Source: Caldora sp965222765
Lineage (GTDB): Bacteria; Cyanobacteriota; Cyanobacteriia; Cyanobacteriales; Coleofasciculaceae
NCBI GenBank assembly: GCA_965222765.1
Contig: CBDCVG010000035.1
Coordinates: 115,046 to 179,045, forward strand
Direction of reading: 5' to 3'
DNA: 64,000 bases
Shown here: positions 1 to 8,484 of the stretch, in pieces
How the letters are laid out: each line of letters begins with the position of its first letter
How positions within the stretch are numbered: the stretch's first letter is position 1
Notes under the pieces: generated by a model
The model's database searches: none
What the model saw: the letters and a program-made list of their open reading frames with translations, nothing else
Told to the model about the DNA's origin: nothing
Position numbers and translations under genes: made by a program

Positions 1-856
1 TACTCACCAAGGTTGTACAGTACAGCGGCAAACCGATGGTAAATATCTTTGCCCTTGCCACGGTGCAATTTACGATAATCAGGGAAGAGTAATTGCAGGG
101 CCAGCCAAACGGGATTTACCCCGCTTCCAAATTATTCAGCGTGCAGAAGATGAGGTGCAGCTGGTGGGTGTATTAGCAGAAGCACCCAAAGTTCAACAGA
201 CAATCCAGGCAGATTATTACGTCTTTGCCACCGATGTACCTGGAGTACAACAGCTATTTAACCTCGGTCAGGGAGAGGTAAATCAGCAGGTGTACAATCA
301 AGTAAAGACATTAGCGATCGCTGATCCATTTGCTGTTGCCCGCTTCTGGTTTGATCAAGATTTTGAGTGGCAACACAGTGACTTCACCTCTTTATCTGGG
401 TATCAACTCACCGACAGTATTACTCTCTACCACCGCATTCAAGATCAATTCATCAGTTGGCATCAAAAAACTGGAGGTAGTGTAGTGGAACTACATGCCT
501 ACTGTTACAAAGAAAAAGAATTTCCTAATCAGCAAGCACTACTGACAACCTTTGAACAGGAACTCTATGAAATTGTACCAGAACTCAAGGAAGCAAATAT
601 GTTGCATCGGGAACTAGTAAACCAGAAAAACTTCTCTGGCTATCCCCCCGGTAGCTATGCCGAGCGCCCAGAAACTTGTACCTGTGCATCGAATCTTATT
701 TTTGCTGGTGACTGGGTAAAAATGCCTTTTCCCTGCGGCTTAATGGAACGAGCAATTAGCAGTGGCTTACTAGCAGCAAATGAGATACTCCACCGAGAAG
801 GATTACAAAGACGTCAATTACTCTCAGTTAACCCAGAAGGAATCCTAAAGATTTAG
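1..856 (+). CDS. CruE-like FAD-dependent carotenoid desaturase/methylase with internal Rieske domain (5' truncated)
   Basis: The frame is open from the first base of the window, so only the C-terminal part (about 284 residues) is present. The first residues form the second half of a Rieske [2Fe-2S] fold, with a CPCHG box at about residues 23-27. The rest resembles the FAD-dependent amine-oxidase/desaturase superfamily and ends with the typical FAD-binding tail: AGDWV near 235, then an LMERA-x-SSGLLAAN segment. This mix and the CruH-like gene downstream suggest beta-carotene desaturase/methyltransferase CruE (renierapurpurin synthesis), with CrtU as the nearest relative. Family placement is good; the exact substrate is inferred from context. 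An STRR array follows the stop. Confidence 0.7.
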   Translation, partial: THQGCTVQRQTDGKYLCPCHGAIYDNQGRVIAGPAKRDLPRFQIIQRAEDEVQLVGVLAEAPKVQQTIQADYYVFATDVPGVQQLFNLGQGEVNQQVYNQVKTLAIADPFAVARFWFDQDFEWQHSDFTSLSGYQLTDSITLYHRIQDQFISWHQKTGGSVVELHAYCYKEKEFPNQQALLTTFEQELYEIVPELKEANMLHRELVNQKNFSGYPPGSYAERPETCTCASNLIFAGDWVKMPFPCGLMERAISSGLLAANEILHREGLQRRQLLSVNPEGILKI

Positions 857-860
857 ATTT

Positions 861-931
861 GTCATTTGTCATTTGTCATTTGTCATTTGTCAATTCCCAA
901 TTCTTAATTCTTAATTCTTAATTCTTAATTC
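861..931. repeat. Heptanucleotide STRR array (GTCATTT, then AATTCTT units)
   Basis: Five or so GTCATTT units are followed by four AATTCTT units, filling the gap between the CruE-like gene and the Rieske oxygenase gene up to its start codon. Such 7-nt tandem repeats are typical of filamentous cyanobacteria. Confidence 0.9.
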
Positions 932-935
932 TTCT

Positions 936-2009
936 ATGTCCACACTCACCCAACAACTTGATATTCGTCAGCTAGGTATCAATCCGAATCATTGGTATGT
1001 AGTTGCTCGCAGTAGTGAGGTACAATCCTCACCTCTAGGGGTTACCCTTTGGAATCACCCCATTGTCCTGTATCGAGATAATTCTGGGGTAGTACATGCC
1101 CTGGAAGACCGCTGTCCCCATCGACAGGTTAAACTCAGTCATGGTCGCATCAACGTTGATTATGTAGAATGTGCTTACCACGGCTGGCAATTTGCCCCCA
1201 CTGGTGAATGTGTTGGGGTGCCTTATTTAGCTGATAATCAAAAACTACCCAGCTGTCAAATTCGCCAGTATGCAGTCAAGGAGCGGGATGGTTTTATCTG
1301 GCTATTTCCTGGAGATACTGCCAAGGCGGAATTAGTATCTCCTTTAGAGGTTCCGGAGTGGGAACATCTTAACTACATTGCCACTGTTTCAACTATTGAG
1401 TGTCAAGCTCATTATTCTTTTCTCATTGAAAATTTAATGGATATGCATCATGGGCATTTACATGAAAAATATCAAGCATGGGCATCAGCAGAGCTGAAAG
1501 ATTTACACGAAGAGACTAATCAGGTAGATGCTCATTATCAAGCTCAAAGCTATTACAAAATAGACAAGATTTGGTCAATTTCTCAACTATTTTTTCCTAG
1601 CTTACGACGCCTCCACCCAGAACCATTAGATGTGAGTTATATTTACCCTCACTGGGTTTCAACTTTAGGAGAAGACTTCAAGATTTACTGTCTATTTTGT
1701 CCAGTCAGTGAGACGGTAACTCGTGCCTATTTGATTCATTTCACCTCTCTCAATGCCTTTTGGCGCTTGCATAAATTACCAGTGTGGTTCCGTAGGTTCG
1801 TGAAAAACAGTTTGTTTGGTGCGGCACAAAAGTTATTAGATGGTTTGGTGCGTCAGGATGTGAAGATGATGGAAGAAGAACAACAAGCTTATTTCCATGC
1901 TCCTCAACAGCGAGGTTATGAGCTGAATCGAGCGTTGGTGAGTGTGCAGCGGTTGATGAAAAGTCAGGCATTAAGAATTAAGAATGAAGAATTAAGAATG
2001 AAGAATTAA
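936..2009 (+). CDS. Rieske [2Fe-2S] aromatic ring-hydroxylating oxygenase (PaO/phthalate-dioxygenase type)
   Basis: Soluble oxygenase alpha-subunit-like protein of 357 aa. The N-terminal Rieske domain has Cys60-x-His62 and Cys79-x2-His82, the complete cluster ligand set. The catalytic part carries an Asn/Asp/His-rich segment (N166, D169, H171, H172, H176) as expected for the mononuclear iron site. It starts 5 bases after an STRR array. The gene lies between CruE-like and CruH-like genes on the same strand, so a role in oxidising an aromatic carotenoid or another isoprenoid is plausible but unproven. The last dozen residues (basic, RIKNEELRMKN) are encoded by an STRR that has run into the reading frame, so the ancestral C-terminus was probably shorter. 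Confidence 0.85.
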   Translation: MSTLTQQLDIRQLGINPNHWYVVARSSEVQSSPLGVTLWNHPIVLYRDNSGVVHALEDRCPHRQVKLSHGRINVDYVECAYHGWQFAPTGECVGVPYLADNQKLPSCQIRQYAVKERDGFIWLFPGDTAKAELVSPLEVPEWEHLNYIATVSTIECQAHYSFLIENLMDMHHGHLHEKYQAWASAELKDLHEETNQVDAHYQAQSYYKIDKIWSISQLFFPSLRRLHPEPLDVSYIYPHWVSTLGEDFKIYCLFCPVSETVTRAYLIHFTSLNAFWRLHKLPVWFRRFVKNSLFGAAQKLLDGLVRQDVKMMEEEQQAYFHAPQQRGYELNRALVSVQRLMKSQALRIKNEELRMKN

Positions 2010-2012
2010 GAA
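1972..2012. repeat. AATTAAG-type STRR overlapping the 3' end of the Rieske oxygenase gene
   Basis: Tandem 7-nt-like units (ATTAAGA/ATGAAGA) span the last codons and stop of the upstream gene and nearly reach the start of the next gene. Confidence 0.8.
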
Positions 2013-2016
2013 AAAA

Positions 2017-2745
2017 ATGGCAATTGAACAATTTCGGGTGTTGGGACTACCGGTTCATTTATTAGATGACTACACTCCCTGGTTAGTATCTCGTCTACAA
2101 CAAGGAAATGGAACTCAAGTAGTGACTCTGAATGCAGAAATGGCGATGCAGGCAGAAGAAAATCAAGCTCTAGCCAAGGTTTTCCAGGAAGCAGAACTAG
2201 TAATTCCCGATGGTGCTGGTATTGTGTTCTACTTGGGGCTCCAGGGTAAACGACAGCAGCGTTGTCCGGGAATTGAGCTGGCTGCTTCCTTATTGCAACA
2301 GGCTGGAGAATGGGGAGAATCTTGTGGAGTGTTTTTCTATGGAGGTGCTCCTGATGTGGTACAAAAAGCTGCTAAGGTATGGCAAGAAAAACTTCCCAAA
2401 TTAGCGATCGCAGGTATTTGGGATGGCTATCTTTCACCAGAAGCTGAAGTCCAATTAAAAGCAACTCTTAAAGAGCAACAACCAAAACTAATTTTGGTGG
2501 GTTTAGGTGTCCCTCGTCAAGAGTTATGGATTGCTCAAAACCGCCACCTGTGCCCTCAAGCAACTTGGATTGGTGTGGGTGGCAGTTTTGATATTTGGGC
2601 AGGGGTAAAAACTCGTGCGCCAGTCTGGATGCAAAAGATGCATCTAGAATGGCTTTACCGACTATATCAAGAACCCTGGCGTTGGCGAAGGATGATAGCT
2701 TTACCTCAGTTTGCCCTCAAAGCTTTAGGTGATTCGAGAAAATAA
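2017..2745 (+). CDS. WecG/TagA/CpsF family glycosyltransferase (GT26)
   Basis: A 242-aa protein covering a whole GT26 domain. It shows the family pattern: LNAEMAMQAEEN near residue 30, IPDGAGIVFYLG near 60-70, a central FFYGGAPDVV segment near 100, and VGLGVPRQELW with GVGGSFDIWAG toward the C-terminus. The family transfers N-acetylmannosamine-type sugars to lipid-linked acceptors at the membrane face (teichoic acid, ECA or exopolysaccharide synthesis). The start codon is 7 bases after the upstream stop, so it is likely co-transcribed with the Rieske gene. A polysaccharide role, or glycosylation of the neighbouring carotenoid product (myxol-type sugars are attached by other families), cannot be decided here. 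Confidence 0.9.
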   Translation: MAIEQFRVLGLPVHLLDDYTPWLVSRLQQGNGTQVVTLNAEMAMQAEENQALAKVFQEAELVIPDGAGIVFYLGLQGKRQQRCPGIELAASLLQQAGEWGESCGVFFYGGAPDVVQKAAKVWQEKLPKLAIAGIWDGYLSPEAEVQLKATLKEQQPKLILVGLGVPRQELWIAQNRHLCPQATWIGVGGSFDIWAGVKTRAPVWMQKMHLEWLYRLYQEPWRWRRMIALPQFALKALGDSRK

Positions 2746-2831
2746 AAGTACCTAACTCACGCACCATTATGGAATTATGTCATCCTGAGCGTTAGCGAAG
2801 GATCTGCCAGACACTCCAGATGCTTCACCGA

Positions 2832-2975
2832 AAGCGGCGGGAAGCCCATTCCTTAAGAGATGGGAGAGATAGCTGCCCGCCGCTTGGTTGTTTGTTTTGT
2901 GTTTTTTGTTTTTTTACAAACAACTAACAACCAACAACGCGAAATCCCACGTACTTTAGTCGTGGGATGAGCTTA
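2832..2975. repeat. Triple-hairpin relic resembling IS200/IS605-type 3' ends
   Basis: Three successive palindromes occur: a long stem 2832-2885 (GCGGCGGGAAGCCCAT pairing with a GATAGCTGCCCGCCGC arm), a T-rich/AACAAC palindrome 2886-2939, and a short GC stem at 2944-2969 (ATCCCACG...CGTGGGAT) followed by GAGC. The same order recurs at 43842-43986, partially at 43503-43680, and as one inverted copy at 30478-30530. No transposase is adjacent. This fills most of the 314-bp gap after the GT26 gene. Confidence 0.7.
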
Positions 2976-3059
2976 AGATGCGTTAAGCTTTGCTAAGACA
3001 TCCTACAATTGGTACATTTATCATTCTAAAGATTAAGTTTTAGAGGTGTACCGAAATAT

Positions 3060-4316
3060 ATGGTGACTTATTGGCTAGCCACAGCAATTTGGGGAGTAGG
3101 TTCTATTCTGTGGGTAGAACTGGTGCGAGATTTATACCACGTTTTGTCCCATCATTGGTCACCCCTGTATCGATTACATGCATGGCATCATCGGGTATTC
3201 CGTCCCGATTTAACCCCCGTCAGTGAGCAAATTTATCGACAGGCTCATTGGCGCAATGATGTTCCTGAAGCTGTAGTTATGTTCCTCTTAGGCTTGTTTA
3301 TCTGGTGGTTTGCTTATCTTTGGGCACCAGAACAGCAACTACCAGCTTTAGCAGGTTCTCTCTATACTTTAATCTTCTTAGTCGGTGCGATCGCTCGTGG
3401 TAGTGGTATCAAAGGGGCTGATGAATTAACGGATTTAACCCACCTTCCCGGCTCCTTTCTCACCCCACCTTCTCGATGGATGGTAAATCGCCCCTACCAC
3501 TGGCGGCATCACTTTGATAACCAAAAGGCTTACTATTGTGGGACTTTCACTTTTGTGGACAAACTCATGGGTACCGCTGTTTCCCTGAAAGGTAAAACTA
3601 TCGCAGTCACTGGAGCATCGGGAACTTTAGGTAAAGCACTCCTACAACATCTTCACCAGCGGGGAGCGAAAGTAGTTGCTTTGACTTCTAAGGAGCAAAC
3701 AATTAGTTTGACTGTCAAAGGAGAAAGTGTGCCAGTAAAAACGATTACCTGGGAAGTGGGGAAAGAGTCTGACTTGGCAGCACAGTTGGAGAAAATAGAT
3801 ATACTGGTTCTCAACCATGGAATTAATGTGCATGGAGAGAGGAGTCAAGAAGCGATCGCTAAATCCTATGAAGTTAATACTTTTTCTAGTTGGCGGTTAT
3901 TGGAATTATTTTTAACTACTGTTCGGACTAATAAAGATATTGCTTGTAAGGAAGTTTGGGTAAATACTTCGGAAGCAGAAGTTAGTCCAGCATTTAGTCC
4001 CCTGTATGAGTTAACGAAACGAGCATTAGGAGACTTAGTAACTCTGCGGCGTTTGGATGCTCCTTGTGTAGTGCGGAAACTGATTTTGGGACCATTTAAG
4101 AGTAATCTTAATCCCATTGGAGTGATGTCTGCTGATTGGGTTGCCAAGCAAATTGTGAATTTGGCAGTTAGGGATGTGCGCAATATTATTGTAGCGATTA
4201 ATCCTTTAACTTTTGTCGCTTTTCCAATCAAGGAATTTTGGGTGGGAATGTATTTTAAGTTGTTTAGTCACAAAGCAGTAGGGGAACAGGGAGTTTCGGA
4301 GCGAAGATCAAAATGA
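3060..4316 (+). CDS. cruH: CruH-like bifunctional fatty-acid-hydroxylase/sterol-desaturase - short-chain dehydrogenase fusion
   Basis: A 418-aa two-domain protein. Residues 1-175 form an integral-membrane di-iron hydroxylase domain with His boxes (HAWHH near 41-45, HWRHH near 148-152) and hydrophobic segments. Residues about 178-400 form an SDR domain with the TGASGTLG cofactor loop near 183 and a YELTK (YxxxK) catalytic pair near 315. The hydroxylase-dehydrogenase fusion matches cyanobacterial CruH, described as the monooxygenase-dehydrogenase that oxidises renierapurpurin ring methyls to the carboxylates of synechoxanthin. The nearby CruE-like gene supports this. No exact ortholog check was possible. 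It ends 28 bases before the convergent Z1 gene. Confidence 0.75.
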   Translation: MVTYWLATAIWGVGSILWVELVRDLYHVLSHHWSPLYRLHAWHHRVFRPDLTPVSEQIYRQAHWRNDVPEAVVMFLLGLFIWWFAYLWAPEQQLPALAGSLYTLIFLVGAIARGSGIKGADELTDLTHLPGSFLTPPSRWMVNRPYHWRHHFDNQKAYYCGTFTFVDKLMGTAVSLKGKTIAVTGASGTLGKALLQHLHQRGAKVVALTSKEQTISLTVKGESVPVKTITWEVGKESDLAAQLEKIDILVLNHGINVHGERSQEAIAKSYEVNTFSSWRLLELFLTTVRTNKDIACKEVWVNTSEAEVSPAFSPLYELTKRALGDLVTLRRLDAPCVVRKLILGPFKSNLNPIGVMSADWVAKQIVNLAVRDVRNIIVAINPLTFVAFPIKEFWVGMYFKLFSHKAVGEQGVSERRSK

Positions 4317-4343
4317 TTGATAGCCACTCTTTTTTCAATTGAA

Positions 4344-6392
4344 TCAACTTTCATTCACAGAAAATGCATAACTACCATCTGGAAACCGAATAACAGGAAT
4401 CCAAAAAGGAACTCCATGCCACCCACCTTTATGATCAATATCTCCTTTTGCTCGCGTCATTAGTAATGCAGGATAATTCCGATTAATACCATAAGGTATA
4501 TTTCCAGCATTACCAGGGAGGACACTACCAAGTTGGGTATAGTTTCTACTTGCACTTTTCTTTAAATTGGAATTTCTGTTAACAATAACTAATGTACCAC
4601 TATTGTGATATATAGGTTGATCTTGTAGGGCACAAACGGCTTGTCTAATTCGATCATCGTGCCAAGCTCCACTAGTTTCAGTCATTCCATCGTTGAAATC
4701 CAGAATCTGCAACAGTTCGTCAATGGTTACTCTATAAGGTTGTTGGAGATCGGGATACTTACCTATATCCAGTAAACTATCAAGTTGTTTACTTTGAGCA
4801 CCTAACAAATTAGGATCGGAGATAGGAAGTGATGGAAAGTACTGTCTTCCTCCCTGATAGGTTACTAGGTTAACTGTATTTTCATTCAAAACATTTCGCC
4901 GTGTTGGACGTATGCCTCTTGAAACTAGAGGAATTACTTGAATTGGTAAATGTGTTGCTCGACACTGCTCTCTTACTGCATTATCACTAAGATGAATATT
5001 ATGAAATCTAAGAGCTAAATGGTTGGGCAAATAAATCCGAATGGCAGGTAATTCACTCTGACGATATCCATACATCCTCGCGTGCTGTAAAACTGTATCC
5101 ATCTGAGGTTGTTGTGCATCTCTGCCATAATAAGTAACCAAAAGATTCTTAACAGTGACACCACGACCTATTTTAGTTCCACCTATATAAAGAGTATGTT
5201 TTCTCGCTGGATTGGGAGTGACTCCTTCTCCAGTGTTTGAATTAATTTCAATAACTTCTGTTGAGGTAATGCGTCTAGCTACCTCACTAACAACGTCAGC
5301 AAATGGTCGAATATTGTGAAAAGTCTGTTGTAAATCAGTATAAGCCTCTTCTAATTGTGTTCTCAATGATGTAGATACCGCATTTAGGGGATTATCTCGA
5401 TTTTGCCTAAGTTGATTTGTCAAGTCAATTTTAAACTCTTCTACTAATTCTGCCGCTAAATGATGATCGTCTTGTCTAAAGCTAGTATGAAGCAAATATG
5501 TGTATTTTTTAGAATGAGACTGCTGAGGATGCATTCTTAAAATTGCTGCCCCGAGAAAAAATACAAGCATTGATTGTTTGACGGTATCAGGAATACTATT
5601 GTTATTCCTTAGTCTGTCAAGTTCAATTGGATGAACTGTACGAGCATGGTTGGAGTTATTAAAATTATTGTGAGCAAAAAAGTAATCACCACCGACATAA
5701 CCTGTACCTGGTTCAGTTACAACAACAAAATCAGGTCTAAATGCACTTTTGTTATCTTGTAATAAAAGTGATTGGGGAGTCGCTGTAGTTTGTAAGTAGG
5801 TGTAAGAATTGAGATACTCTCTTAAATCAAGAATTGCTCGATTGACAGCACTTGTGGGTTTATTTAAATCATTAATATTAGTATCCAAACTTGCTTGATC
5901 TGCTTCATCATCAATAATGATGACAGCTTGTTTTTGCCAATTTGACTGCCGAACAATATTTAAAACATCTTGCAACTTTCCTTTATGTTTAGAAGACACT
6001 AACGCTAATGGTAGCCCAGGAGTAGCTATTGGATTCTGCCGAAATTCTTTTTTCCCAAAAACTTGAAAACTATCTAATGCTCCTTTTATTCGGTTCAATG
6101 TCTGTTCATAAATATCATTAATATTAGATGTCATAACAATAAAATTGTTATATTCATTGTCTGCTGCTAAAGCCATAGTTGTTAAAATGACAGATGTTTT
6201 ACCGCTTTGAATATAACCATAAATTAGTCCTTGTATAGCACCATTTTTGCTAATATCTAAGCATTGTTCTAAGATTTCATTTGCTGTTTGAAGAATTTTA
6301 TTGAAATCATCGTAGGAAATATTTTCTTCGTCCTTTAAATATTCTTTGAGATTACGAATATTATCACCTTGTAAAGTACTAATTTTTGCCAT
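4344..6392 (-). CDS. Z1-domain NTPase (defence/restriction-associated)
   Basis: A 682-aa protein with a superfamily-2-like P-loop GYIQSGKT (residues 59-66), an acidic Walker-B-type IIDDEADQAS near 158-167, and a central Z1 domain with the GGTKIGRGVTVKNL...QMDTVLQHARMYGYR signature near 400-450. Z1 proteins are known partners of DNA methyltransferases and nucleases in bacterial anti-phage and restriction operons (the mza system includes one). Here its only partner is the m5C methyltransferase 125 bases upstream on the same strand. No separate nuclease gene is adjacent, so the effector step would have to reside in this protein or elsewhere. Base composition is visibly AT-richer than the flanking genes, which suggests horizontal acquisition. 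Confidence 0.88.
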   Translation of the reverse strand: MAKISTLQGDNIRNLKEYLKDEENISYDDFNKILQTANEILEQCLDISKNGAIQGLIYGYIQSGKTSVILTTMALAADNEYNNFIVMTSNINDIYEQTLNRIKGALDSFQVFGKKEFRQNPIATPGLPLALVSSKHKGKLQDVLNIVRQSNWQKQAVIIIDDEADQASLDTNINDLNKPTSAVNRAILDLREYLNSYTYLQTTATPQSLLLQDNKSAFRPDFVVVTEPGTGYVGGDYFFAHNNFNNSNHARTVHPIELDRLRNNNSIPDTVKQSMLVFFLGAAILRMHPQQSHSKKYTYLLHTSFRQDDHHLAAELVEEFKIDLTNQLRQNRDNPLNAVSTSLRTQLEEAYTDLQQTFHNIRPFADVVSEVARRITSTEVIEINSNTGEGVTPNPARKHTLYIGGTKIGRGVTVKNLLVTYYGRDAQQPQMDTVLQHARMYGYRQSELPAIRIYLPNHLALRFHNIHLSDNAVREQCRATHLPIQVIPLVSRGIRPTRRNVLNENTVNLVTYQGGRQYFPSLPISDPNLLGAQSKQLDSLLDIGKYPDLQQPYRVTIDELLQILDFNDGMTETSGAWHDDRIRQAVCALQDQPIYHNSGTLVIVNRNSNLKKSASRNYTQLGSVLPGNAGNIPYGINRNYPALLMTRAKGDIDHKGGWHGVPFWIPVIRFPDGSYAFSVNES

Positions 6393-6517
6393 TTTATTAC
6401 CTTAAAATTATGATTATAGAAAGAAAAAGTGACTGTTTTTTTATTGTTGCCTAATCAACTCTGTCATAAACAAGTTTATTAAGTTTTCTTGTGTTACAAC
6501 CGTAATGTAATTGACTA

Positions 6518-7921
6518 CTACAGTTTAAGAATATGTTTTGCGATCGCTAATGTTAAGAGATAACTAACAGTATTGGCTAATTGTTGTTGCTTGTGCATTA
6601 ACCCCCCAGTTTTAGAAGTGTCAGTAGTACCACAGAAAGTAAACCAATCAGGAAGCGACTGTAAACGAGTAGCTTCTCGTAGTGATAATCCTCTATTTTG
6701 CTCTGGATGAATTATCATGCTTTTACGGTAATTTCCAATTGTGATTGAAGGTTGATCCCACTTTAGTCGCTTGTAAATATTACTGTGAGTTTTTTCAATA
6801 TTTGTATAGTTAGTCATCATATGTTGAATATTCTTCCAATTCCCACCAGGCGGAATATTCTTATACCTTTCAATCACATAATCAGCCTGTTTTGAAACAA
6901 CGTGACCTTCAATGGTATCTAAATTTGCCATTTCGCGCATTTGCTGTAAAAACTGGTTTGATGTTATTTGAGCTTGTGTTGGTTCATCATAGTCTTGAGT
7001 AACTCTGTTTTCACCATTTTCTACGACAGGTAGATCGTAAATTGCATCTTTTACTGTCACATAGCTATATTTACCCTTGGTTCCATGAGTAGGTAAGGGA
7101 AATGCACCCCATTCACCAAAGTGATCAGCTGTATAATCTAAGTCTTTATGTAAAGCTAACAAAAAAAATCTATTTCTGTGTTGTGGAACTCCATACCAAG
7201 CAGCATCTAAGACTGCTGGAAAAAGTACATAACCAGCATCTGTAAATTGATTTGCGATATAATCAACTACTGTAGCTTTTCCTCGTCTTTTCTCGTTCTT
7301 AGAACGAGGTGTCCATAAAATTCCTTGGACATTTTCTAAAAGAATTGCTTTAGGTCTAAGTTCTAAAGCACACTGGATAAAATATTCAATGAGTCGATTA
7401 TAGCAATTTTTGGAATTCCAATTACTTCGATTTGATGGTGAGAAGCCTTGACATGGTGTTCCTCCAATAACTAGATCGACACCATTTGCTTTTTTTGTTG
7501 CTTCCTGTACAGCTTGAAAATCAGAATTTTTAGTTAAATCGACTGGGGTAAATTCACAAGGAATACAATCATCAAGTTGATTAGCTGAGTTATTAGAGAA
7601 GTATTTATAATTTGTTTCGAGGCTTTTGACATAAATTGGGTGAATTTCAGCAGAATGAACAATTCTAAATCCTTTATTTTGGTTGCCAGCCATTAGAAAG
7701 CCAACTCCCATACCACCTGCGCCTGCAAAAAGCTCTACAACACGCACATCTTTTCTTGATTGTGTAAGTGCACCGTGTAAAGGAGCCATATCAGAGCTAG
7801 GAAATAAAGAAGCGTTAAGTTCTTGATCCTGCTCTTGAGATAACTTGATATTAGCTCTGTAACGAACTCTTGAACCTGGACTACAAGCTGGCTTACGCAT
7901 AAAACCTGGAAACCATGACAA
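6518..7921 (-). CDS. DNA (cytosine-5) methyltransferase
   Basis: A 467-aa C5-MTase with all main motifs in order: motif I VELFAGAGGMG (63-72, SAM binding), motif IV GGTPCQGFS with nucleophile Cys157, motif VI ENV near 200, motif VIII QHRNRFF near 250, motif IX REATRLQSLPD near 420 and motif X LANTVSYLL near the end. The 60-residue N-terminal extension (starting MSWFPGFMRKP) is basic and unassigned; a start at Met8 is possible. It precedes the Z1 ATPase in the same direction, as in methyltransferase-Z1 defence operons. Its likely role is marking self DNA. The 5' end lies about 50 bp from a truncated tRNA-Gly duplicate that marks the island edge. Confidence 0.93.
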   Translation of the reverse strand: MSWFPGFMRKPACSPGSRVRYRANIKLSQEQDQELNASLFPSSDMAPLHGALTQSRKDVRVVELFAGAGGMGVGFLMAGNQNKGFRIVHSAEIHPIYVKSLETNYKYFSNNSANQLDDCIPCEFTPVDLTKNSDFQAVQEATKKANGVDLVIGGTPCQGFSPSNRSNWNSKNCYNRLIEYFIQCALELRPKAILLENVQGILWTPRSKNEKRRGKATVVDYIANQFTDAGYVLFPAVLDAAWYGVPQHRNRFFLLALHKDLDYTADHFGEWGAFPLPTHGTKGKYSYVTVKDAIYDLPVVENGENRVTQDYDEPTQAQITSNQFLQQMREMANLDTIEGHVVSKQADYVIERYKNIPPGGNWKNIQHMMTNYTNIEKTHSNIYKRLKWDQPSITIGNYRKSMIIHPEQNRGLSLREATRLQSLPDWFTFCGTTDTSKTGGLMHKQQQLANTVSYLLTLAIAKHILKL

Positions 7922-7968
7922 CTGTACTGTATGTTACTCTTCTTTCTTTGGGTTGAGGAACGGATGCT

Positions 7969-8021
7969 AACTCGTATCATTAGCTTGGAAGGCTAAGGTT
8001 TTACCACTAAACTACGCCCGC
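7969..8021 (-). pseudogene. Truncated tRNA-Gly(UCC) duplicate (5' 53 nt only)
   Basis: Identical to the first 53 nt of the intact tRNA at 8339-8409 (acceptor 5' strand, D arm, anticodon arm with UCC, variable region). It loses homology at the T arm, so it cannot fold. Homology continues 5' of the tRNA for about 47 bp (8022-8068 versus 8410-8456) with few mismatches. It marks the boundary of the methyltransferase/Z1 island. Confidence 0.9.
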
Positions 8022-8338
8022 AGCTGTCGCTGAAATATCACTTTTACTAGGATGGCACAAATTTCCCCTTGATTGAGTGCGATCGCGAATATCGTAGGGT
8101 GAGCAAATTGAATATCTTCTATTCCTCTGTGTCCTCTGTGCCTCTGTGGTTCATTAAAATAGCACAGAGAAAACGCTCAACCATTTCCAACTCTCCTGGA
8201 ACCCGATAGAGGGAAAGATCTTGAGTAAGGTATAAGATTTATTGGTATCAAGAATAGTCATATATTGTCGCTTCTTCCCAAGAACTAGCATTCATTACGA
8301 ACGTCATGAAGCAAAAAAGAGGCGGCTTCCAATTAATA

Positions 8339-8409
8339 AGCGGGCGACGAGAATCGAACTCGTATCATTAGCTTGGAAGGCTAAGGTTTTACCACTAAAC
8401 TACGCCCGC
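8339..8409 (-). tRNA. tRNA-Gly(UCC)
   Basis: The minus strand folds as a 71-nt cloverleaf: 7-bp acceptor GCGGGCG/CGCCCGC, D arm with AGTGGTAA loop, anticodon stem TTAGC/GCTAA with loop CTTCCAA (anticodon TCC), T stem ACGAG/CTCGT with loop TTCGATT, and discriminator U. CCA is not encoded. Confidence 0.95.
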
Positions 8410-8484
8410 AGCTGTCGCTGAAATATCACTTTTGCTAGGATAGCACAAATTTCCCTGTGATTGAGCAAAAAAATCAACCCTTAT

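Noticed and set aside
6518..7921. N-terminal extension of the methyltransferase as a fused Vsr-type endonuclease
   Set aside because: The 60-residue extension is too short and has none of the Vsr catalytic residues.
7735..7980. 81-aa minus-strand frame overlapping the methyltransferase start
   Set aside because: Out of frame with the MTase and extends into the truncated tRNA; no domain.
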